From positions 1 to 44,353 of the forward strand of contig DJWA01000023.1 of the NCBI GenBank assembly GCA_002440905.1: a DNA stretch of 44,353 bases, given 5' to 3'. The notes under the pieces were generated by a model that worked only from the letters and a program-made list of their open reading frames with translations, had not been told where the DNA came from and did no database searches. The position numbers and the translations under genes are program-made. This document shows positions 8,477-15,090 of this stretch, piece after piece (the stretch's first letter is position 1; the number at the start of each line of letters is the position of its first letter). The stretch comes from Candidatus Roizmanbacteria bacterium UBA6242. Its GTDB lineage: Bacteria > Patescibacteriota > Microgenomatia > UBA1406 > GWC2-37-13.

Positions 8477-8785
8477 TTATGCCTGCGGCTGTTCTTCAAC
8501 CGGTGAGGCGGAATCTGTTTGCGCCACGTTGCTTTCTTTTGGTGGTCTTGCTTCCGAAACAACCAACTTTCGTCCCTTGAAGTCCTGTTGATGAAACATT
8601 TCAATGGCTCGCTTTGCTTCCTCTTCCGTTCCCATTTCAACAAATCCGAAACCTTTTGAACGGCCGGAATCTCTAAATTTGATGACGGTGGCCGTGACAA
8701 CGGACCCGGCGGCGGCAAACTGATTCTTCAGATCTTCGTCATTCACTTCATAAAGTAAATTACCCACGTAAAGTTTTTTATTCAT
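8477..8785 (-). CDS. RRM-type RNA-binding protein, 102 aa
   Basis: Single RNA recognition motif protein of the small bacterial/cyanobacterial Rbp type. RNP2 is LYVGNL at residues 5-10 and RNP1 is KGFGFVEM at 44-51, both with the aromatic residues that stack on RNA. The fold runs to about residue 80; the rest is a short, disordered Pro/Glu-rich tail. Such proteins bind single-stranded RNA and are often cold-regulated, though the target here is unknown. It is monocistronic with its own consensus promoter, about 90 nt of 5' UTR and a strong terminator. It has the best Shine-Dalgarno in the window (GGGGGTGAT, 8791-8799), which suggests high expression. Confidence 0.92.
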   Translation of the reverse strand: MNKKLYVGNLLYEVNDEDLKNQFAAAGSVVTATVIKFRDSGRSKGFGFVEMGTEEEAKRAIEMFHQQDFKGRKLVVSEARPPKESNVAQTDSASPVEEQPQA

Positions 8786-8790
8786 TAAGA

Positions 8791-8799
8791 ATCACCCCC
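8791..8799 (-). promoter_or_regulatory. strong Shine-Dalgarno of RRM gene
   Basis: Minus-strand GGGGGTGAT ends 5 nt before the ATG at 8785. It stands out because most other genes here have no recognisable ribosome binding site. Confidence 0.85.
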
Positions 8800-8833
8800 T
8801 ATCAAAAAATTTAAATTCTAAAGAAGCGGTAAA

Positions 8834-8849
8834 CGATAATATTTTATCG
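8834..8849 (-). promoter_or_regulatory. hairpin in RRM 5' UTR
   Basis: CGATAA (8834-8839) and TTATCG (8844-8849) form a perfect 6-bp stem with a 4-nt loop in the predicted leader of the RRM mRNA, about 50 nt before the start codon. It could be an autoregulatory or stability element; no direct evidence. Confidence 0.45.
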
Positions 8850-8883
8850 GTCACAAAGCATGTTGAAAAAATAGCAATAGTTT

Positions 8884-8911
8884 ATTGTAGCAAATTAATA
8901 TTAAGTGTCAA
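8884..8911 (-). promoter_or_regulatory. consensus promoter of RRM gene
   Basis: On the minus strand, TTGACA (8911-8906), 16 bp, then TACAAT (8889-8884). Predicted transcription start is near 8877, giving about 90 nt of leader before the ATG at 8785. Confidence 0.75.
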
Positions 8912-8920
8912 ACAATTTTA

Positions 8921-8945
8921 AAATATAAAAAACCCTTAAAGGTTT
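8921..8945 (-). terminator. weak terminator overlapping murI stop
   Basis: AAACC/GGTTT stem (8930-8934 with 8941-8945) spans the murI stop codon and is followed on the minus strand by a T-rich run. The stem is only 5 bp, so this is a modest call. Confidence 0.45.
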
Positions 8946-9748
8946 ACCAGCTTAAGCTTTCCGTCATTCCAGTGGTGCCCCAAAAAAAGTTCCATTAGGC
9001 GTTTAAAGTCCGGATTCAGATCGGTCACAAAAAACTCTTTTTTTGAATGTTTTTCAAGTTTTTTCTCGATTTCCGGATGATTTACCAAGTACTCTTTGAG
9101 TTTTTTCGCTACGATTCTTCCTTCTGAGATGACGTCGACTTTTTTCCCTACGATATGACTAATCTCTCTTTTCAAAAGTTCGTAATGAGTGCAGGCCAAT
9201 ATCAATCCGTTGATATTCTTATTAAGAATATCCTCAAGATATTCTCTAAGCACCAGATCGAGGATTTTCCTGTTTTTGGATCCGTCCTCTATAAACGGAA
9301 CCAATAAAGGACAGGCTTGCTGAAAGACTTTGGATTCCGGCAATATTTTCTTTATTTCCCTGACAAAAGCTTCCGAATTAACTGTCGCTTTTGTGCCGAT
9401 AACACCTATCCTGTCGTGTTTCTTTTGAGCCATCTCCTCAACGACCGGCTTAACGACTCCGAGCACCCGGCGGTCGGGATAATATTTGGGTAAAAATTCT
9501 TGCTGTATCCGCTTAAGAGAGGTCGTTGTTGAGGTATTGCAGGCGATAATTACTAGTTTACAGTCCCGTTTCATAAGAAAGTCGACGGCCTGGCGGGTGA
9601 ATTCGTAAATAATCTCGGGCGACCTATTGCCATAAGGGACGCGGGCGTTATCGCCAAGATATATGTAATTATATTGTGGCAATTCGTTGAAAAGCTCCTT
9701 GAGGATTGTTAACCCTCCCAAACCCGAGTCGAATACGCCGATTTTCAT
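8936..9748 (-). CDS. murI: glutamate racemase, 270 aa
   Basis: Interconverts L- and D-glutamate to supply D-Glu for peptidoglycan. Family blocks are present: the N-terminal IGVFDSGLGGLTILKEL, GDNARVPYG near 32, the first catalytic Cys in ACNTSTTTSL (C70, where ACNTAT is more usual), VVKP near 98, and the second catalytic Cys in ILACTHYELL (C186 with H188). Length is normal. The ATG overlaps the tyrS stop by one base (TAATG), so the two are translationally coupled. It implies the cell builds its own peptidoglycan. Confidence 0.95.
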   Translation of the reverse strand: MKIGVFDSGLGGLTILKELFNELPQYNYIYLGDNARVPYGNRSPEIIYEFTRQAVDFLMKRDCKLVIIACNTSTTTSLKRIQQEFLPKYYPDRRVLGVVKPVVEEMAQKKHDRIGVIGTKATVNSEAFVREIKKILPESKVFQQACPLLVPFIEDGSKNRKILDLVLREYLEDILNKNINGLILACTHYELLKREISHIVGKKVDVISEGRIVAKKLKEYLVNHPEIEKKLEKHSKKEFFVTDLNPDFKRLMELFLGHHWNDGKLKLVNL

Positions 9749-10842
9749 TAACGTGTAATCTGAAAGCTTTTAACTTCCTCAAGAAGTTTTTTTGCCTCTT
9801 TGTTCTCCTCGAAATGGCGTCTGACTGGCTCGATTAACTGGTCCAGAAGTTTCACCAAAGTGTTCTTTACGTCCATGGGGTGGACCTGTTTTTCGGAAAA
9901 TGTCTTTTCTAATTCCGCATAAGTCTTGAAGGACAGATTGCCTCCGAATTTTTCTGGACGAACGACAGACACCTCGTTTATCCCAAGTCTTTCGAATGAT
10001 TCGAAAATTATGTACTTGTAATATTCAAGAATCGGATTGGTCTTTATGTCGCCTTCAAGACAGTAAGCTTTATTGATTTTTCTTTGGATATCCTCCAAGG
10101 TATCGGTCATGAAAATGGCCGTGTCCGGCTTGGATTTGGACATTTTAAGCTCAATCGTTCGTTGAAGGGCGTCTTTTTCCTCGGTAACCGGTTTCCCAAG
10201 CCCCATAAGCATATGATGGGATACTACAACCGGCTTCCAGTACCCAAGTAGAGGTCCAACTTCACGAGCCAACATATTTACCTTCCTCTGGTCCATTCCC
10301 AGTTGGGTAATTTTAGCTTTCAGCATGAAAATGTCGGCTACCTGCATACACGAGTAGATTATGTGGGCACCGGTTAACTTATCTAACGACTCTTCCCGTC
10401 CCATCATTTCGGCGGTGCGAATAAACCTTTTTAAGGCATTTGATTTCCCTACCTGAACAACCAATTTCCAGTAGTCGGGATTTTTTGCCATGTCGGAAGC
10501 CCAAAGGAATTCGACCTTAGAAAGATCCATTCCCGAAGCTCTCCACACTTCTATAAAATAACGTCCGACGGTTTTTATCTTTTCAAGATCCCCCCCCATT
10601 TTGTTATTGGCCATAGCGTGCCAATCAGCGACCCACATCCTGAACTTGACGCCGGCTTTGATCATCTTATTGACATTGATTGCCCTTAAAATCCCCTGGG
10701 CGATATGTATTTGTCCAGAAGGTTCAAATCCATCGTAAGCTATGAGTTCCTCACCACTCTCGAGCAACTTTACAAGCTCATCCTCCTGAATAATTTCTTC
10801 TCCTACCTGCTTAACCAAATCCAATCTCTTTTGTGTATTCAT
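9748..10842 (-). CDS. tyrS: tyrosyl-tRNA synthetase, archaeal/eukaryotic type, 364 aa
   Basis: Class Ic synthetase that charges tRNA-Tyr. The sequence follows the archaeal/eukaryotic subgroup, not the usual bacterial TyrS: AYDGFEPSGQIHIAQG (HIGH equivalent HIAQ at 46-49), the WVADWHAMANNK block, MQVADIFML, GMDQRKVNMLAREV, KMSKS at 233-237 in LKMSKSKPDTAIFM, KINKAYCLEGDIKTNPILEYYKY and RPEKFGGNLSFKTYAELE...HPMDVKN, which resemble the M. jannaschii enzyme closely. There is no bacterial S4 domain at the C-terminus. I chose the ATG at 10842 over an upstream one at 10857 because TATAAT lies exactly 6 nt before it. It is coupled to murI. Confidence 0.93.
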   Translation of the reverse strand: MNTQKRLDLVKQVGEEIIQEDELVKLLESGEELIAYDGFEPSGQIHIAQGILRAINVNKMIKAGVKFRMWVADWHAMANNKMGGDLEKIKTVGRYFIEVWRASGMDLSKVEFLWASDMAKNPDYWKLVVQVGKSNALKRFIRTAEMMGREESLDKLTGAHIIYSCMQVADIFMLKAKITQLGMDQRKVNMLAREVGPLLGYWKPVVVSHHMLMGLGKPVTEEKDALQRTIELKMSKSKPDTAIFMTDTLEDIQRKINKAYCLEGDIKTNPILEYYKYIIFESFERLGINEVSVVRPEKFGGNLSFKTYAELEKTFSEKQVHPMDVKNTLVKLLDQLIEPVRRHFEENKEAKKLLEEVKSFQITR

Positions 10843-10848
10843 GATTTC

Positions 10849-10854
10849 ATTATA
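10849..10854 (-). promoter_or_regulatory. -10 element of tyrS, 6 nt before ATG
   Basis: Perfect TATAAT on the minus strand followed by GAAATC and the tyrS ATG. It overlaps an upstream in-frame ATG, which argues that the longer reading is not used. No clear -35. Confidence 0.55.
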
Positions 10855-10866
10855 CAAATTTATAAT

Positions 10867-11886
10867 TTACTTTAAAGCCTCTTTCAGGTCCTTGATTAAC
10901 TCACCTGGATCCCCTACCCCGACCGATAACCTGAAAAAATTATGATCTAAGGGTTTCGCGAGAGTCATCATCGAACGAGGGTGCAATATTGTTGACTCAG
11001 TTCCGCCAAAACTTTGGGCGATTTTGATTAATTTCAACCTCTTAAGAAATCTCCTGGCGTTAAGATTTTTGTCTATAACGAATGAGACTATCCCGGAAAC
11101 GCCAGGGAAGCTTACCCTCACCACTTTATTGTGAGTTTTTAGGAAATTGAAAATCTTACGAGCGCTTTTTGTCTGCCTCTTGACCCTAAGTTCAAGTGTT
11201 TTTATGCCCCGACTTACAAAATGGCAGTCAAAGGGCGACATGACCAAACCCAGAGTCTGCTGAATAAACTTTAATTTATCAAACAAGACTTTATCGTTTG
11301 TCATCAACGCCCCTCCTAAGACATCGTGGTTACCCGAGATGAATTTTGTCAGGCTGTGAACAACGACATCAGCTCCCACCGTTAAGGGTTTTTGAAAGAT
11401 TGGCGTACAAATTGTATTGTCAACGACAATCAGGATATCTTTACTTTTTGTTAATTTGGATATTTTTGCAACATCGATAATCTCAAGCTCAGGGTTAGTG
11501 ACATTCTCAAAAAGTACCATTCGGGTAGATGGTTTAATTGCTTTATTCAGTTTTACCGCATTATTAAAATCCACCACATCAAATCCGACACCGAATTTAT
11601 TCATTACCCTTTCCAAAATCCTTTGGGTTCCCTCATAAACTTCATGATGACATAAGACACTGTCGCCTTTTTTTAACATCATCACAAGACACGTTACTGC
11701 CGATGATCCCGACGGAAAAGCCAAGCCATGATTGGCATTTTCAAGACCTGCCAACTCGTTTTCCAAGGCCAGCCGGGTCGGGTCATCGACCCGGCTGTAT
11801 CCCCATTGGCTGGGGCTGTCCTGGACAAAGGTTGTTGACAGAAAAACCGGCATATTGATTGGTTTAAGGTTTTTTCTGTTTTTCAT
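10867..11886 (-). CDS. Cys/Met metabolism PLP-dependent enzyme (gamma-lyase/synthase family), 339 aa
   Basis: Fold-type I PLP enzyme of the cystathionine gamma-synthase / gamma-lyase / methionine gamma-lyase family. Visible residues are YSR at 30-32, the phosphate-binding FPSGSSA near 57-63, the stacking Tyr in EVYEGTQR (Y84), VVDNT with Asp156, and the Schiff-base lysine K181 in HSLTKFISGNHDVLGG. At 339 residues it is about 50 shorter than typical members, mainly at the N-terminus. Substrate cannot be told from sequence; cysteine or methionine breakdown is plausible in a cell that scavenges amino acids. It starts 6 bp after the methyltransferase-like gene, so they probably form an operon. 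Confidence 0.88.
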   Translation of the reverse strand: MKNRKNLKPINMPVFLSTTFVQDSPSQWGYSRVDDPTRLALENELAGLENANHGLAFPSGSSAVTCLVMMLKKGDSVLCHHEVYEGTQRILERVMNKFGVGFDVVDFNNAVKLNKAIKPSTRMVLFENVTNPELEIIDVAKISKLTKSKDILIVVDNTICTPIFQKPLTVGADVVVHSLTKFISGNHDVLGGALMTNDKVLFDKLKFIQQTLGLVMSPFDCHFVSRGIKTLELRVKRQTKSARKIFNFLKTHNKVVRVSFPGVSGIVSFVIDKNLNARRFLKRLKLIKIAQSFGGTESTILHPRSMMTLAKPLDHNFFRLSVGVGDPGELIKDLKEALK

Positions 11887-11892
11887 ATTTTT

Positions 11893-12801
11893 TTAACTGG
11901 TAACCTTTCTCAAAACCACGTTGTGCCTGTTACATACAAGCGGTGGTTCATGACTATCCTCTCCTTTTCGACTGGCCATCCCGACTATCTCAAATCCGTG
12001 CTCAGTCCATGTTTTTTGGTGGTCTTCTATTGTCCTGAACCACTCCCCGTGCCCTTGTTCGTCTTCCGCAAAAACCACAAAACTGCGGTCGGGTTCGATT
12101 TCCATAATAAGACCGCGCAACGCCTCAACATCAAGTTCGGGAAAAGCCTCGTGTAATTCCTTGAGATCGTATACGTTGCTTTTAAGGGCAGTTATGACCT
12201 CATCCCCCACAACCTTCCTCATATCCTCAATATTGACCATCCTTCTCCCTTTAGACTCTTCAAGAAAGTCGCTGGTTGTTATGTTGACGATCGATATGCC
12301 GCCCGGGGCAAGGATCCTTGACGCCTCCTCGTCGATTTGCCGATCAATCACAGGAGGGCAACAATTTCCTATATGATCTCTCAGGTTGATGTCTTGGGAA
12401 CTCGTTTCAATCCCGGTTTCCCTGGCGTCCTGGAGTAGACAGTCGACCTCGTCGAGCCCCGAATTTTCGATTTTCTCAAAGATCCCGTCGCTCAGGTCGA
12501 TTGCGGTTGTTTTCACTCTTCCAGAACCAAGTCTTTTTAACAGGTCTTGAAAATCTTTCGGACCGTCGGCGCTTGAGATACCAAGAATCGTGACGGACAA
12601 ATCACGTCCGTGTATATTGTTCCTTAACGATTCCGCAGCCTCCATTTTTTCCAAATGAGCGACATTGACGCCGACTGTCGGCGTCCTGTTTTCAACCTCC
12701 CGACTCAAACCCTTCTTTTTAAAAAGCTTTCCCGTCTCGTTGTAACGGTTGGCTTTCCTGAACTGGTGACCGTCGCTGAATCCCTTAATTTTGTTTTCCA
12801 T
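11893..12801 (-). CDS. class I SAM methyltransferase-like protein, 302 aa
   Basis: The central part reads as a Rossmann methyltransferase: a first strand with a degenerate SAM loop (VTILGISSADGPKDF near 70), an acidic end of strand 2 (TTAIDLSDG near 99), then LLQDARE, and a post-strand-4 block EEASRILAPGGISIVNI (near 160-175) that matches the usual LRPGG motif. The Gly-rich loop is weaker than normal (G-I-S-S-A-D-G), so activity is uncertain. The first 60 residues are basic and probably disordered. It is the first gene after the second leader terminator and precedes the PLP enzyme and tyrS. No specific substrate can be named. Confidence 0.6.
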   Translation of the reverse strand: MENKIKGFSDGHQFRKANRYNETGKLFKKKGLSREVENRTPTVGVNVAHLEKMEAAESLRNNIHGRDLSVTILGISSADGPKDFQDLLKRLGSGRVKTTAIDLSDGIFEKIENSGLDEVDCLLQDARETGIETSSQDINLRDHIGNCCPPVIDRQIDEEASRILAPGGISIVNITTSDFLEESKGRRMVNIEDMRKVVGDEVITALKSNVYDLKELHEAFPELDVEALRGLIMEIEPDRSFVVFAEDEQGHGEWFRTIEDHQKTWTEHGFEIVGMASRKGEDSHEPPLVCNRHNVVLRKVTS

Positions 12802-12820
12802 ATCTAATAAAAAAATAAAT

Positions 12821-12850
12821 AATAATAAAATCCCGCCTTTCGGCGGGGTT
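12821..12850 (-). terminator. terminator B of tandem leader units
   Basis: CCCGCC-GAAA-GGCGGG hairpin (12832-12837 with 12842-12847) followed on the minus strand by ATTTTATTATT. It lies between leader ORF B and the methyltransferase-like gene. The stem and GAAA tetraloop are identical to terminator A. Confidence 0.85.
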
Positions 12851-12891
12851 TTGGTTTAATTGAAAATCAAGCATTAAACGGCACCCCGCCG
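12841..12891 (-). promoter_or_regulatory. candidate antiterminator of leader B
   Basis: The 9-nt segment at 12883-12891 (minus strand CGGCGGGGT, inside leader ORF B right after its Tyr codons) is exactly complementary to the 5' arm of terminator B (12841-12849). Inside it, GTTTAAT (12873-12879) pairs perfectly with ATTAAAC (12854-12860). This gives a two-part alternative stem of 16 bp that excludes the terminator. The leader stop codon falls in the loop, so a ribosome that finishes the ORF would melt this structure. Confidence 0.65.
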
Positions 12892-12950
12892 TACAGCAGT
12901 TGATAGTAGTAGTGACCGGTAATTCTTATGAGAAACTGTCTTATTTTCAT
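12867..12950 (-). CDS. leader ORF B, 27 aa, Tyr-rich
   Basis: This short ORF starts at ATG 12950 and ends at TGA 12867. The middle reads G-H-Y-Y-Y-Q-L-L-Y-G-G, that is four Tyr codons in seven positions. The codons just after the last Tyr form the arm complementary to terminator B. The pattern fits a transcription-attenuation leader peptide that senses Tyr-tRNA charging. A weak promoter (TTGAAT 12982-12977, 16 bp, TACACT 12960-12955) may serve it, otherwise it is read from the unit A promoter. A bioactive small peptide is the alternative. Existence of translation is inferred. Confidence 0.55.
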   Translation of the reverse strand: MKIRQFLIRITGHYYYQLLYGGVPFNA

Positions 12951-13028
12951 AATTAGTGTATTTCCTTTATTAATTGATTCAACTTGGTAATTAGTGACTA
13001 CTCTTTTGCGAAATAATACCCATATATT

Positions 13029-13051
13029 AAAAAACCCGCCTTTCGGCGGGG
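13029..13051 (-). terminator. terminator A of tandem leader units
   Basis: CCCGCC-GAAA-GGCGGG hairpin (13035-13040 with 13045-13050) followed on the minus strand by six T. It lies 22 bp after leader ORF A and ahead of leader ORF B. Confidence 0.88.
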
Positions 13052-13101
13052 TCGCTTTCTAATCTTATTTCAATTAGCAGTCACAGGTACCTCCCCCGCC
13101 G
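13044..13101 (-). promoter_or_regulatory. candidate antiterminator of leader A
   Basis: CGGCGGGG inside leader ORF A (13094-13101 on the minus strand) is exactly complementary to CCCCGCCG in terminator A (13044-13051). An inner CTAAT/ATTAG pair at the ORF end (13073-13077 with 13059-13063) can stack below it. The alternative fold would remove the terminator's 5' arm. The design repeats that of unit B although the rest of the two leaders has diverged. Confidence 0.6.
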
Positions 13102-13151
13102 CACGCGGAATTGAAATAAAAATAAAATTTTGCTTCTGTTACAGTTCTCAT
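13074..13151 (-). CDS. leader ORF A, 25 aa, Phe/Tyr-rich then Cys/Gly-rich
   Basis: This short ORF runs from ATG 13151 to TAA 13074. Residues 9-13 are F-Y-F-Y-F and the C-terminus is C-G-G-G-G-T-C-D-C. The Phe/Tyr run lies about 12 nt before the CGGCGGGG arm, the right place for ribosome stalling to release it. It has a near-perfect promoter with only 11 nt between the -10 and the ATG. Two readings are possible: an aromatic-amino-acid leader peptide, favoured because of the shared RNA pairing in both units, or a Cys-rich peptide such as a RiPP precursor. No radical-SAM or cyclodehydratase gene is nearby. Confidence 0.55.
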   Translation of the reverse strand: MRTVTEAKFYFYFNSACGGGGTCDC

Positions 13152-13162
13152 AGGTAAGAACA

Positions 13163-13190
13163 ATTATACTCTTGAAATTTATCCTGTCAA
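13163..13190 (-). promoter_or_regulatory. consensus promoter of the tandem leader unit
   Basis: On the minus strand, TTGACA (13190-13185), 16 bp, TATAAT (13168-13163), then 11 nt to the leader A ATG. Both hexamers match consensus. It interleaves with the divergent acs promoter, so the two probably compete. Confidence 0.8.
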
Positions 13191-13200
13191 ATGAAACAAT
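13172..13200 (+). promoter_or_regulatory. acs promoter with -10 six nt before ATG
   Basis: TTGAAA (13172-13177), 17 bp, AACAAT (13195-13200), then GAATTT and the ATG at 13207. It overlaps the leader A promoter on the other strand. Confidence 0.6.
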
Positions 13201-13206
13201 GAATTT

Positions 13207-15066
13207 ATGCTAATTAATCCGAATCCCGCAATAGTTGATGGCGCCTGGGTCAAGGATTACGAAAAGCTCTACAAGGAATCTGTCGCCCACCCCGAAGCTT
13301 TCTGGGAAAATATTGCCCGTGAACTTTATTGGTTCAAACCCTGGAAAAAAACGCTTGACTGGAACTTCCCTTACGCCAGGTGGTTTGTAGAAGGACAGAC
13401 AAATATTGCCTATAACGCTCTTGAGCGCTTTATGAAAACCCCCATTGCGGACAAACAGGCCTTAATCTGGGTCGGCCAGGATATGACCGAGCGTATGTTC
13501 ACGTATCGACAACTTAATGAAGAAGTTAATCGGTTTGCCAACGGATTAAAATCGCTTGGTGTGAGAAAGGGAGATAAAATAACTATATATCTTCCAAGAA
13601 TCCCCGAGCAGTTTATCGCCATGCTCGCCTGCCTTAAGATAGGAGCCATTCATTCTGTTGTCTACTCGGGATTTTCTGCCGAAGCTTTGAAAAACCGCCT
13701 CGAAGACGCCCAGGCAAAAATATTAATATGTTCCGATGGATATCCATACGGAAAAAAATTCATTGAATCCAAAAAAACTGTTGATGAGGTTGTTAAAGAC
13801 CTTCCCAAGGTTGAAAAAGTTATTGTCGTTAAACGCGGTACGGGACAAGTCAATATGCAGGCTGAACGCGACCTTTGGTGGCATGAACTTGTGGCTAAAC
13901 AAGATAACGTATGCTCAAGCGCCATAATGGAGGCGACCGACCCAGCCTTCATTCTTTATACAAGTGGAAGCACGGGTAAACCTAAGGGCGTCTTACATGC
14001 CCATGGCGGATATATGGTCGGTATATATGCGACCTTGAAGTACGTCTTTGATATTAAGGAGTCCGACATTTTCTGGTCAACAGCCGACGCCGGTTGGATA
14101 ACCGGACATTCGTACATAATCTACGGACCGCTTTTGAACGGAGTGACTACTTTCGTATATGAAGGTACGCCTGATTTTCCGGATATTGAAATCTGGTGGA
14201 AATTGATAGACAAGTACAAGATAACCAAGTTCTATACCGCACCGACGGCAATAAGGGCATTGATGAAGTTCGGCGAAGATCACCTCAAGAAATATGATCT
14301 ATCTTCCTTGAAGATCTTGGGTTCTGTCGGGGAACCCATAAATCCCGAAGCTTGGATGTGGTTTTTCAAAAACATCGGACGTGAAAAAATACCGATTATG
14401 GATACCTGGTGGCAGACCGAGACTGGAATGTTCATGATCACGCCTATCCCCTCCCTTGGCTTGAAGCCTGGAAGTGCCTGTAAACCTTTTTTTGGCGTTG
14501 AGGCGGCCGTTGTCAACGACCACGGTGAAGAGGTTCCCGCAAATACCCAAGGATACCTTATCATAAAAAAACCCTGGCCCGGAATGCTGCTTGATGTATA
14601 CAACAACCCCACTCGCTATAAGGAAACATATTTTGAAAAAATCCCCAACGTGTATTTCTCCGGTGACTCGGCTAAGATCGATTCTGACGGATATTTCTGG
14701 ATCGTCGGTCGCAATGACGATGTCATTAAAGTCTCTGGCCACAGATTGGGTTCGGCAGAGCTTGAAAGCGCTTTTGTCGCCAATCCGAAAGTCGCTGAAG
14801 CGGCCGTTATAGGCAAACCGCATGAGGTTAAGGGCGAGTCGATAAAAGCTTTTATAATCCTGAAGCACGGTGTTGCGCCATCGGACGACCTCAAAAAGGA
14901 ACTCGTCGTTCAGGTTAGGTTGCAGATTGGTCCGATTGCCACACCTGATGAAATAGATTTTGTTGAAAAGCTACCGAAAACTAGGTCGGGCAAGATTATG
15001 AGACGGGTCCTCAAGGCACAGGAACTTGGTTTGCCAGTCGGCGATACATCAACCCTTGATGATTGA
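13207..15066 (+). CDS. acs: acetyl-CoA synthetase, AMP-forming, 619 aa
   Basis: ANL-superfamily enzyme that makes acetyl-CoA from acetate, ATP and CoA through acetyl-AMP. Motifs in order: the P-loop YTSGSTGKPKGVLHAHGG, the acetyl-CoA-synthetase block TADAGWITGHSYIIYGPLLNG, the acetate-pocket and adenylate block WWQTETG, SGDSAKIDSDGYFWIVGRNDDVIKVSGHRLGSAELESA in the C-terminal domain, and PKTRSGKIMRR with the catalytic lysine that acetylation usually controls. Length is slightly short of the 650 of E. coli Acs. In a fermentative cell it may run in reverse for ATP only if coupled to pyrophosphate use; that is inference. It is the nearest CoA consumer to the CoA-synthesis fusion. Confidence 0.95.
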   Translation: MLINPNPAIVDGAWVKDYEKLYKESVAHPEAFWENIARELYWFKPWKKTLDWNFPYARWFVEGQTNIAYNALERFMKTPIADKQALIWVGQDMTERMFTYRQLNEEVNRFANGLKSLGVRKGDKITIYLPRIPEQFIAMLACLKIGAIHSVVYSGFSAEALKNRLEDAQAKILICSDGYPYGKKFIESKKTVDEVVKDLPKVEKVIVVKRGTGQVNMQAERDLWWHELVAKQDNVCSSAIMEATDPAFILYTSGSTGKPKGVLHAHGGYMVGIYATLKYVFDIKESDIFWSTADAGWITGHSYIIYGPLLNGVTTFVYEGTPDFPDIEIWWKLIDKYKITKFYTAPTAIRALMKFGEDHLKKYDLSSLKILGSVGEPINPEAWMWFFKNIGREKIPIMDTWWQTETGMFMITPIPSLGLKPGSACKPFFGVEAAVVNDHGEEVPANTQGYLIIKKPWPGMLLDVYNNPTRYKETYFEKIPNVYFSGDSAKIDSDGYFWIVGRNDDVIKVSGHRLGSAELESAFVANPKVAEAAVIGKPHEVKGESIKAFIILKHGVAPSDDLKKELVVQVRLQIGPIATPDEIDFVEKLPKTRSGKIMRRVLKAQELGLPVGDTSTLDD

Positions 15067-15084
15067 ACGTCCGTAATGTATTCT
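15056..15084 (+). promoter_or_regulatory. promoter of duplicated-domain gene, inside acs 3' end
   Basis: TTGATG (15056-15061), 17 bp, TATTCT (15079-15084), then 6 nt to the ATG at 15091. It sits across the acs stop codon and selects 15091 over the ATG at 15076. Confidence 0.55.
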
Positions 15085-15090
15085 AAAATA

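Noticed and set aside
12821..13190. T-box riboswitch controlling tyrS
   Set aside because: No T-box consensus sequence or specifier-loop hairpin was recognised; translated leaders with aromatic codon runs explain the region better.
14299..14868. 189-codon minus-strand ORF inside acs
   Set aside because: Antisense shadow of a well-conserved enzyme; the sequence has no domain features.
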